Assembly (NCBI RefSeq): GCF_049257235.1
Contig: NZ_JBMMUF010000009.1
Coordinates: 84,967-148,966 of the forward strand
DNA: 64,000 bases
Origin: Pseudoalteromonas sp049257235
Lineage (GTDB): Bacteria; Pseudomonadota; Gammaproteobacteria; Enterobacterales; Alteromonadaceae
Direction of reading: 5' to 3'
In this document: piece after piece, positions 9,357-16,750 of the stretch
Position numbering within the stretch: position 1 is the first letter of the stretch
How the letters are laid out: each line of letters opens with the position of its first letter
The notes under the pieces: model-generated
What the model was told of the DNA's origin: nothing
Seen by the model: only the letters and a program-made list of their open reading frames with translations
Database searches by the model: none
Translations under genes and position numbers: made by a program

Positions 9357-9412
9357 ATAATGCACGTTGAAAATGTCCGATACCGTCTAGTATTGGACAT
9401 AAAGTGCATTAT
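9357..9412. repeat. 56-bp interrupted palindrome at island's left border
   Basis: Outer arms ATAATGCAC (9357-9365) and GTGCATTAT (9404-9412) are perfect. Inner arms TGTCCGATA (9374-9382) and TATTGGACA (9391-9399) differ at one base. The loop is CCGTCTAG. The T-run needed for a terminator is absent. The inner left arm is my proposed left tip of the transposon, and the inner right arm TATTGGACA recurs at the proposed right tip (21086-21094). Confidence 0.8.
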
Positions 9413-10232
9413 AGAATCACCATATAGTTAATATCTTATAATTTATGTTATGTTAAATTAACTATTAATATAGATAAAGCGGCTCCATGGTTAGACAGAA
9501 TGATGGTGATTCTCATGAGAACTCAGAATGACCTCTTATTCTTAAATTGGCTTTGCATTCTGAGATGTGACTTTATTGTTTATTTTATGTTGCAGCTGGG
9601 ATTTACCCAAAGGCAAACTCCTCAGCCTCGGCTTTTTAGCCCTGAAATGAATTTGTCACCAAACTGATTCTTCACTTTTGCCGGTCAGCCAGCCTTGAGA
9701 ACAGCTCCAAAGCCAGAAAAACAAAGCTCCGTGAACATAGAACAGCTAGTGTGAGTATTTTGATTCAAATATCAAAATAAATCACCAAGACATTCGGACG
9801 ATATTCCTCTTGCACTACCGACATTCGAAGATTCCCCTGGCTCAGTATTCGTTACGATATATTCAACTAAATACCTGCCTATTTACATCTTCTTCAAATC
9901 TGTAATTGGGAGTCTTAGTCACTTTTGACAAACAAATTTTAATTTCGTTGAGTTTTGATTCATCTCTTCGACTTTAAACTTCTGCCATTAATGCTTTTCT
10001 ACAAATTCATTGCTTTTAAATCAGAGATTGCAGGTTTCTTATCGAGTGAATTAGACAACGTTTGATATCCCAAATGCATTTGATTTAATTTCACTCATAT
10101 AAATTGCCCTAAATTCCAACCTTCACATCTAATGCCACTTTCATCTTCCAGTGTGACTAAAGGCGTTAGCTTGAAGCGTTCCCTCTTCGAGTGAAGCCAT
10201 ACATCCAACCTAATCTAGAAACTTGCTAACTC
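9413..10232. other. Gene-free left arm of the island
   Basis: About 820 A+T-rich bases downstream of the ABC-3C operon hold no credible gene. Visible structure: a perfect 12-bp palindrome TTCTCATGAGAA at 9510-9521, and an inverted repeat CTCAGAATG (9522-9530) / CATTCTGAG (9556-9564). It could be degraded former cargo or hold transposase-binding sites; I could not find convincing repeated binding motifs. Confidence 0.5.
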
Positions 10233-12296
10233 TTACTCTTCCATATTATTTCGAATTCCAGAAGAGATATCTCCTTTATTATCCTCTAGGTTTATAGTTA
10301 CTTCTTCAGCTTCAACATCATAGTTTACTTCAGCATCATCAATGAAACCTACAGGTAGACCATTCTCTCTTTCCGAGCTGAAATGTGCCACGATAAACCC
10401 TTCAAAATCACTTATAATATGGCTAGGAACATCATTATCGACAAGTATAAATTGGCATGTTTCACCTGAGTTTTCATATTCTTCGGCAAGATTAATTATG
10501 TGCTGAAATATGTTCTGATATTTTGTTGGATCAGACACACCCTCATTTAAATCTGAGGTGACTGATGTCTCTTCCGCATACTTACTTTTTGTCTTACCTA
10601 AATATTTACCAACAGTATCAATCATTAGAAAAGATGGATAACTCATTTGTCGAGATAAAGCTTCTGCCATAAATGAACAGAGGTAACCTATACAAATAAT
10701 TGTTCTCAACCCTCCAGATGTAATATTTTGGTAATCGACGCCCCTAACAACAGGGAAGAACTTATTGCGGGTGAGCAAAATCCCCGTAGGGTCTTTGATC
10801 CTAATAAAGTCTAAGTAATCTTTTAAGCTATCTCCCATACTGCTGAGTATTTCATCCATAGAAGGAGCCTTCTTTTCTAGCTCCTCTAACTGCGTTTTCA
10901 ACCTTTCGATATCCTTATCTAAGGATAATTTCTTTTTATTTAATAAGTTATGCTGATTTCTAATTTTTAATCGTGAAACTAATTCAGCTCTTTTTTGCTC
11001 TAATCTTCCAAGCTCAATAACAAAAGTATCTCTTTCGGAAATATAAGGCGAAACAATGTCTTTAGTGTGTATTTCAATTACACTCCTTGCTTTGTTCCTT
11101 TGTGAAACTAACTCAATTAGATTAGCCTTAGAAATTTCCCATTGCTTACGGCTTTCATTTATTAAATTTTCTGTATCCCTAACACGTCTTTTCAGGGAGT
11201 TAACTTCATGTTTGACTTTTTCTGCTTCAGGGATTTCAAATCTTTGCTTAGCTACTTCAATTTCAAGTGTATTGTCACAAACTGGACACAATGAAACTTC
11301 TTGGTCTATTTCGCCAATAACTTTTCGAGCAGAAACCGAGGCATTGAATTTAGATATATCCGTCAAGTAATCATTTTTAAGGCGAGTGAATCTTTCTATC
11401 TTGTCTGCAAGCTGGGAAATTTCATTTTGTTTACATTGTAAGTCGATTTCTATTTCTTCTAACGCAGATTTAGCTGCTTGATATATATCATCGTCTCCAA
11501 TCGCACGTTCATTCAGCGATTTAATCTGCTCTTTTAAGTCAGAAATGTCTGAGTCAACTTTCGTAACCGTGTTATCTAGCCCGGCAAAGCTTCCAAAACC
11601 AGACTCTCTAAGAAACTCAGAAACACTGTTGAATTTTCGCTCAATCTCACTTCGTTCAGATGACTTGGATGATATTTCTTGGCTTAACTCAGCTGTTTGA
11701 CTGTCTAATGTATTAAATAAGTATTTGAATACTTCCGCTACTTTACTCTCTAAGAAATAATCACCTCTATGCAAAAACCTTTTACTACCTAAATCGTCCT
11801 GATCTACGTAACAAAATTTAAAAATGTCGCGAAAGCTTAGTCTGCTCAAGCCAGAGTTATCTTTGGTTGGTGCATCTTTGATTTTTATATTTGTGAGATT
11901 AAGAGCGGACAAGAGAAAATCTGAGAAAAATTCGTATTCTTCCTGTTCTTTTAACTTCTTAAAATTAGGGATATATTTTTTACAAGCGAATTCTTCAACT
12001 TTAGCATATTCGCACGGATAAACTTCTATCAACGCCGATGGGTTAAATATATCTCGTTTTATAGTGTACCTATCTTCATTGAGGTAGACATCTAAGACTG
12101 CATAACGCGCCACTGCCTCTATTTCTGGATAGGTATCAAATTTTTTAGCTCCCAGCAGATAATTTATAAGATTCAATATACTGGACTTTCCTGTTGCAAT
12201 ATCACCATAAATGATATTCACACCCGGATTAAAATTAACTGTATAGTTTTTTCTTCGACCAACAACAACTAATTGATTTATAAGAATGCTACTCAC
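10233..12296 (-). CDS. Rad50-like ABC ATPase of an ABC-3C system (DUF3732-like)
   Basis: This 687-aa SMC/Rad50-type ATPase has Walker A GDIATGKSS (Lys37), long coiled coils from about residue 195 to 470 with a CPVC zinc-hook-like motif (Cys337, Cys340) in the middle, ABC signature TSGGLRT (Ser527), and Walker B FLMIDTVGKY (Asp560), where the usual Glu after Asp is Thr. Such ATPases with a middle component and an effector form the ABC-3C class of predicted conflict systems. The start is GTG, 2 bases after the stop of the middle-component gene. Its role is probably to sense or signal and to gate the hydrolase encoded upstream; this is inference. Confidence 0.85.
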   Translation of the reverse strand: MSSILINQLVVVGRRKNYTVNFNPGVNIIYGDIATGKSSILNLINYLLGAKKFDTYPEIEAVARYAVLDVYLNEDRYTIKRDIFNPSALIEVYPCEYAKVEEFACKKYIPNFKKLKEQEEYEFFSDFLLSALNLTNIKIKDAPTKDNSGLSRLSFRDIFKFCYVDQDDLGSKRFLHRGDYFLESKVAEVFKYLFNTLDSQTAELSQEISSKSSERSEIERKFNSVSEFLRESGFGSFAGLDNTVTKVDSDISDLKEQIKSLNERAIGDDDIYQAAKSALEEIEIDLQCKQNEISQLADKIERFTRLKNDYLTDISKFNASVSARKVIGEIDQEVSLCPVCDNTLEIEVAKQRFEIPEAEKVKHEVNSLKRRVRDTENLINESRKQWEISKANLIELVSQRNKARSVIEIHTKDIVSPYISERDTFVIELGRLEQKRAELVSRLKIRNQHNLLNKKKLSLDKDIERLKTQLEELEKKAPSMDEILSSMGDSLKDYLDFIRIKDPTGILLTRNKFFPVVRGVDYQNITSGGLRTIICIGYLCSFMAEALSRQMSYPSFLMIDTVGKYLGKTKSKYAEETSVTSDLNEGVSDPTKYQNIFQHIINLAEEYENSGETCQFILVDNDVPSHIISDFEGFIVAHFSSERENGLPVGFIDDAEVNYDVEAEEVTINLEDNKGDISSGIRNNMEE

Positions 12297-12298
12297 GT

Positions 12299-12805
12299 TC
12301 AGATTCCCTTCTTAATAACTTGGTTTAATGTTTGGTTTATCTTATTTTCTGATAGTGATTGCACGTCATATAAACTCTGACAAATCAATCGAATGTTATA
12401 AAAGTAGTCATCAGTAAGCTTAGCCGCAGCCTCTACACCTAGTGAAGTTAACTTATAAAAAAAACCGCCCTTCTTTTTATAAATAATTTCTAATAATTTA
12501 TTGGCGACTAAAATTGTTAACAGTGCTTTAACTGACTCCCGATCAAACAATGCATCAAAATTCGGAGCTAATGTATTAACAGAAAATGTATCCTGATAGT
12601 CCAGTATTACAGAAGATTTTCCTAAACTATTTAAAAACTGATTACAGACAACAGGGTTTTGAACCAAATACAGGTAGGCATGAAGTTTTCCATTATTGAG
12701 AGTTAATTTGCCTCTTTTTGTCTGGCATAAACTTTCAACAATTATAATTACAGTTGCTAAATTAGCGTGGATATCCAACTCAGGTTCAAGGAAAGGTAAT
12801 GCCAT
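12299..12805 (-). CDS. ABC-3C middle component-like protein
   Basis: This 168-aa protein, starting MALPFLEPELDI, is mostly helical with a winged-helix look near residues 85-130 (SVKALLTILVANKLLEI, FYKLTSLGVEAA). Size, position between effector and ATPase, and the N-terminal pattern fit the small middle component of ABC-3C systems, thought to bridge the two partners. An in-frame TTG seven codons upstream would overlap the hydrolase gene; the ATG lies one base after the hydrolase stop and is preferred. Recognition rests mainly on context. Confidence 0.7.
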   Translation of the reverse strand: MALPFLEPELDIHANLATVIIIVESLCQTKRGKLTLNNGKLHAYLYLVQNPVVCNQFLNSLGKSSVILDYQDTFSVNTLAPNFDALFDRESVKALLTILVANKLLEIIYKKKGGFFYKLTSLGVEAAAKLTDDYFYNIRLICQSLYDVQSLSENKINQTLNQVIKKGI

Positions 12806-12806
12806 T

Positions 12807-14030
12807 TTATTTGTTTTCCATGTCAATTGACTTGCTTTCAGTCCACCATATATCTAGTTCTTTTTCATTGGCTAGTTGATGCAGCATTCCTTTCTTATGG
12901 TAATTTTTTAAAGTCGGTATCAAGCTTTTTAGTAATCTAGAGTCTTCATCTGAAATTTTTTCATATACTTCACTTAAAAGAAGGCCTGAATTTATTTTAT
13001 CATTTGCTAAAAATTTACAGTAACTATCTTTATATAATTGACGGATGTTTACAAATAACTCTTCTAGCTTTTGCTTATCATACCTAGACTTAAACAACTT
13101 TCTTACATACTCAGCATTAAAATAAAGCTCTTTAGCGGTTTCCTGAGTATCTAAATGTATATCCCCAATTATTAGCTTTATTACAAAAAGCTGGTCATCA
13201 AAACTACTTTCTTCAGTGTTTAACTTTTGATAGCCAGCGTCATTTAGCTTTACGTAAGTTCTAGTTTCTTCAATAAAAGGTATAACGGCATTTACAACAA
13301 TACAGCTTGAACTTTCTGGTTTTGCAATGGATGTGTGATCTCGCGCCACCGAGATTATATCTTTCTCTTGATCGTCTATAGCGACTGCACTTGCTTTACT
13401 GACCAGCTCATCATAACTTCCTCTAAAATACTTAGTCCTAGGCTTATTTGACAAGTTTATCCATTCTTGATTTAGCCAACCAATGAAGTCGCATACAGGC
13501 CTTAAATTATCAACCTGTAAATTAGAGCTAAATAACCTCCCTATCGAAGCAGCTTCAGCACCCATATGAGGAACGGCTAAGGAAATGAACAATTTTACTT
13601 TTGTTTCACCACTTGATTTCAATTCATCAATAATCATTGATTTAGTAACCAACCCTCCCATGCTATGGGCAATAACATATATATTGTCATATTGAGATAA
13701 TGTAAATCGAAGGTGATTACTTAAATTGCTCGAAAGTTCTTTAATATCTAGGTTTTTTTCTTTTGTATGAGTCTTACCGCGAAGGAAGTTCTTAAATTTA
13801 CGAAATTTCTCTTTAGCAGCAGCTAATTTGTTAGTGAGACTAGTAAAATAGCTATAGGATGCAATATCGAAGTTTGCAGCAATAGTTTCATTTTGGCTGA
13901 GCAACGTTGGGAATGTAGAACCATTATCATTTCTCCATGTGTGTTCTACATCGCCTGTAAAACCATGAATAAACAATATTAAATTGCGGCAATTTTCTCT
14001 TTGTTGTGTAAAAATAAAATCCTGTTCCAT
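12807..14030 (-). CDS. Alpha/beta-hydrolase effector of ABC-3C system
   Basis: This 407-aa protein has an N-terminal lipase/esterase-like alpha/beta-hydrolase domain (about residues 15-250): oxyanion-region motif FIHGFTG, nucleophile elbow AHSMGG (Ser123), and a likely catalytic His in RDHTSIAKP (His232), a pattern common in DUF676-type esterases. The remaining about 150 residues are helical and probably the part that docks to the system's other proteins. There is no signal peptide, so action is cytosolic or at the inner membrane face. In an ABC-3C system it would be the toxic effector; the substrate (lipid?) is unknown. It is followed within a base by the middle-component gene. Confidence 0.82.
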   Translation of the reverse strand: MEQDFIFTQQRENCRNLILFIHGFTGDVEHTWRNDNGSTFPTLLSQNETIAANFDIASYSYFTSLTNKLAAAKEKFRKFKNFLRGKTHTKEKNLDIKELSSNLSNHLRFTLSQYDNIYVIAHSMGGLVTKSMIIDELKSSGETKVKLFISLAVPHMGAEAASIGRLFSSNLQVDNLRPVCDFIGWLNQEWINLSNKPRTKYFRGSYDELVSKASAVAIDDQEKDIISVARDHTSIAKPESSSCIVVNAVIPFIEETRTYVKLNDAGYQKLNTEESSFDDQLFVIKLIIGDIHLDTQETAKELYFNAEYVRKLFKSRYDKQKLEELFVNIRQLYKDSYCKFLANDKINSGLLLSEVYEKISDEDSRLLKSLIPTLKNYHKKGMLHQLANEKELDIWWTESKSIDMENK

Positions 14031-14044
14031 TAATTACAACATCC

Positions 14045-14182
14045 TTATTTATTGTTTAGAAAAAGCACCAATGGTTCATCATACTCTATTTGATATTCTC
14101 GGTAAGAGCAAACCTTTGCGGTGGCTAAAATAGCCCCGATGATGACACCAACTAATCCAATAAGGGCCGCTTCTAGTTTCAT
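14045..14182 (-). CDS. 45-aa single-pass membrane protein
   Basis: An open frame from an ATG at 14182 to TAA encodes 45 residues. It starts MKLEAALIGLVGVIIGAI and has one strong transmembrane helix (residues about 5-22, glycine-rich) and a charged, tyrosine-rich tail (CSYREYQIEYDEP). It fits neatly in the gap between the 292-aa gene and the hydrolase gene, 14 bases before the latter's start, on the same strand. The composition is convincing for a real small protein. It may anchor or inhibit the hydrolase, or act as a membrane partner; no family assignment. Confidence 0.65.
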   Translation of the reverse strand: MKLEAALIGLVGVIIGAILATAKVCSYREYQIEYDEPLVLFLNNK

Positions 14183-14269
14183 TTTTAATATTCCTATTCA
14201 AACTTAAGCACCTTGCTACAACTAGGTGCGTTGCTTCAAGGTGCCCGGTAATAAAATTGAACATCAAAT

Positions 14270-15148
14270 TCAGGTTGAATATTCCCTAAACATCCAACTT
14301 AAATTATCTTGGTTGGCGGGTATTAGTTCTGTCTTGTTTAAAGACAGTAATCTTTGACCAGGACTTCGAACTATAGACTCTGGTAAAAAATCACCGTATA
14401 CAAATTCAGGTAAATAGTTTTCTATTTGTTTATAGACAGCGTAAGCATTATCAACGGGCACAAAAGAAATCTGGTACTCTTTTCCCTTGGTGCTGATAAA
14501 GACTATAAACTCATTGCCCCGTATCATCCCTAAATTTAGTTGCTCATACTCTGTTAGATTGCTGATAAACTGGTGAATAGAACACACTTTTGCATTTCTC
14601 AATGCTGATTTTGCTTCATCGTAAAGAACTTCCCAATCACTCGCTTGATACGATGATTTTGGACATAGCTGCTGACTTTTGTTGAAAGTAGCCAGAAATG
14701 TTTGCCAATTGGGTAATAACGGTTTGAATGAGTGGCTTTTAACCATGCATGCGGCTTGAAGTGGCGGCAAATCTCTTAACTGATATGGCAGGCGCTTGAC
14801 TGAATAAAGCAAGTGATTAGGATTTGCCAACAGTGACATATGCTGCACGATGGATATGATTTCGAATTCTCTTGATGTATTCCCCATATTCATTTCGCTG
14901 TCGTCGAATAGATCAAAATGGTCATTTTGATATTCAACTAGAAATGCCAGGTAACTATCACGGCCAGCGCCTGGTCTACCCTCTAAAGCAAAAGCATAAA
15001 TGTTTCGTATGGACTCTTCCATATCAACTGCATCGCGTATGATTTGAATTATTGTATCTTTAGAGCCGTAGGTGGTTCGGGGAAGTTTTTGTCTTACGAC
15101 AGTTGAATTGGTGTTAGCTAACACCAGCTCGATTGCTGATATGTTCAT
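14270..15148 (-). CDS. Unknown 292-aa protein, first cargo gene
   Basis: I do not recognise the family. The protein looks soluble, alpha/beta, without signal peptide or membrane segment. Notable: GRPGAGRDSYLAFL near residue 57 (not a proper Walker A, as it lacks GKS/T) and a DWEVLYDEAKSALR helix. A good ribosome binding site (AAGGA) precedes the ATG. It is transcribed away from tnsA, towards the small membrane protein and ABC-3C genes, and may be co-transcribed with them. It could be a regulator or an extra component of the defence cargo. Confidence 0.7.
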   Translation of the reverse strand: MNISAIELVLANTNSTVVRQKLPRTTYGSKDTIIQIIRDAVDMEESIRNIYAFALEGRPGAGRDSYLAFLVEYQNDHFDLFDDSEMNMGNTSREFEIISIVQHMSLLANPNHLLYSVKRLPYQLRDLPPLQAACMVKSHSFKPLLPNWQTFLATFNKSQQLCPKSSYQASDWEVLYDEAKSALRNAKVCSIHQFISNLTEYEQLNLGMIRGNEFIVFISTKGKEYQISFVPVDNAYAVYKQIENYLPEFVYGDFLPESIVRSPGQRLLSLNKTELIPANQDNLSWMFREYST

Positions 15149-15624
15149 ATTTTTTCCTTAGCACATTGGCACGTAGCCAAAGCATTATTAAGTAAAATTG
15201 TGTTGTGCCATCAGTGCTCTGAAAAACACCAGCTCAAAATATCAACATTTATCAAATGTGGGCAAGATTAAATTTACTTCCAATTAATATCCACTGTTTG
15301 CTGACGAAACTAGTAGTTTTACAACCCTCTCTTATGCTCCTCTTGCTTGGTGGGGAAGCTAAATCCAAAAAAATGTAAGAAAATTACAAAAAAATAATTC
15401 TATTTATAATTCAATTATATAGCGGGTTTACCCATATCCGGTATGTAAATATCGAAATTTCATCCGCGTTAAAAACTTCCGGTTTTTCATACCTCTATCC
15501 CCTACTTCATCACAATGACAGTTCATTTAATTATTAGTATATTATGTTGTTGAAAAATATAGGAATTTGATCAAATTAATTTCTTTGCTATTCGTTTATT
15601 AAATCAAATTTTTTGGTAGCAGAG
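15149..15624. promoter_or_regulatory. Divergent intergenic region between cargo and tns operon
   Basis: About 475 very A+T-rich bases separate the divergently transcribed 292-aa gene and tnsA, so promoters for both must lie here. The strings CATATCCGGTATG (15433-15445) and AACTTCCGGTTTTTCATACC (15474-15493) share CCGGT and may be protein-binding sites. In classical Tn7 the right end lies directly upstream of tnsA; I saw no TGT-type tip resembling the ends proposed elsewhere. Confidence 0.4.
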
Positions 15625-16302
15625 ATGAATAAAGGAACACAAAGCCAGCACTTAAAAGCAAAACCTTCGAGTACGTCTTCGTGGTGGGCGAACTTGAGTT
15701 TCATTCCTAACTTAAAATCAGACGGCCCAGATATGCTACGTGCTGAGAGCTCGTTAGAAACATTGTTTGTTTTAAAGTTACTCATTGATCCGCAAGTTAA
15801 ATACGTCACAACAGCGTGTACTTCAAAATACATAGTGCGCTTGGGTTGTCGATATACAGACGATGTTGAATACACTCTAGCTGATCCTACCTTGTATTGT
15901 ACTGAAGTCAAACAGTCTTCGGAGCTTGAAAAATCACAAATAAGAGACAAATTAGCGATAGTTGCTGATGAACTAAACACTGAGCAATGCTGCTTCGAAA
16001 TTAAAACTGAGCATGACATTTGTCCCGGAGATTCTACAGCGAATATTTTGCGATTTTTCAGACATTACCATAATTACTTTCCTGAAGATGAACTTGTAGA
16101 AGTAGAAAAAGTAGCTGAGCTGCTCAGTGCAAACAAGGGTGTACCGTTGTTGCTTTTAATTGATTCATTACGTGATAACGGGATTTCCTACCCCGGTCAA
16201 AAAGTGTGGTTCCTACTCGCACACAAGCGTTTGCATGTATCTGATGAATCAAAATTCATTAATAGCAATACGTTTATTTGGAGCTCATCATGTTCAAAAT
16301 AA
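15625..16302 (+). CDS. tnsA: TnsA-like transposon endonuclease
   Basis: This 225-aa restriction-endonuclease-fold protein cuts the 5' strands at transposon ends in cut-and-paste Tn7-like transposition, working with TnsB. Active-site residues visible: ESSLE (Glu41/Glu45), YTDDVEY (Asp80), and TEVKQS (Glu94, Lys96), in the spacing of TnsA. The ATG at 15625 gives MNKGTQSQHL; a TTG four codons upstream is an alternative. It overlaps the next gene by 13 bases. Confidence 0.86.
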   Translation: MNKGTQSQHLKAKPSSTSSWWANLSFIPNLKSDGPDMLRAESSLETLFVLKLLIDPQVKYVTTACTSKYIVRLGCRYTDDVEYTLADPTLYCTEVKQSSELEKSQIRDKLAIVADELNTEQCCFEIKTEHDICPGDSTANILRFFRHYHNYFPEDELVEVEKVAELLSANKGVPLLLLIDSLRDNGISYPGQKVWFLLAHKRLHVSDESKFINSNTFIWSSSCSK

Positions 16303-16748
16303 ATAGCAAATTCATTTTAGACGACACTCTTGTTTCAGTGACTTACTCAAGCTCTTGTTATTCAGTATTTAGAGATGTGAAACACGGAACAGAGTGCGGA
16401 TATAACAATTATCAGCTTCAGCGCCTTCACAAAAAGGGATTACTTAAACCCATGGTTTTTTCTGAAATAGACGAAGAGTTAGCAAGAGCTACATATGCTT
16501 TCTTAGCTGAATCGCAAAAGCGTGAGCTTAATATGAAAATAGCGCTGGTTAATCAATTCATAGCAGAACCAATCAAAGCAGGTGAAGAGGCAAACCAATT
16601 GATAAGTGAAACGCTTAAGCTAATCGGAGAGGATTGTTGTGTTGGAGAATCAACAGTACGCGGCTGGGTTACTAAATACAGAAAAAGTGATGGAAATGTA
16701 TTTAGTCTATTAGACGGACGCAGAAAAAAACCTAACTTCGCGAGCTAA
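16290..16748 (+). CDS. TnsB N-terminal DNA-binding part (separate polypeptide)
   Basis: This 152-aa protein matches the N-terminal DNA-binding section of Tn7 TnsB in pattern: INSKFILDDTLVSV aligns with the opening beta module of TnsB, followed by YQLQRLHKKGLLK and a helix-turn-helix ESTVRGWVTKYRKS (about residues 118-131), ending in GRRKKPNF. It has no catalytic residues. It ends with TAA two bases before the ATG of the catalytic part and in a different frame (frame 0 versus 2), so this is not a simple nonsense mutation. Presumably it binds transposon-end repeats and assembles with the next protein. Confidence 0.75.
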   Translation: MFKINSKFILDDTLVSVTYSSSCYSVFRDVKHGTECGYNNYQLQRLHKKGLLKPMVFSEIDEELARATYAFLAESQKRELNMKIALVNQFIAEPIKAGEEANQLISETLKLIGEDCCVGESTVRGWVTKYRKSDGNVFSLLDGRRKKPNFAS

Positions 16749-16750
16749 TC

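Noticed and set aside
9374..9399. A miniature transposon with tips TGTCCGATA / TATTGGACA
   Set aside because: Only 26 bases long with no flanking duplication; better explained as a hairpin or as part of the larger element's end.
14079..14267. Minus-strand 62-codon frame in the gap before the hydrolase gene
   Set aside because: Its product lacks structure, while a different frame there encodes a convincing transmembrane protein (14045-14182).
14958..15000. Walker A-like GRPGAGRDS in the 292-aa protein
   Set aside because: It lacks the Lys-Ser/Thr of a P-loop and no Walker B follows; not evidence for an ATPase.
15588..16019. Minus-strand frame of 143 codons opposite tnsA
   Set aside because: tnsA has its full endonuclease motifs on the plus strand and the antisense product looks like no protein; shadow frame.
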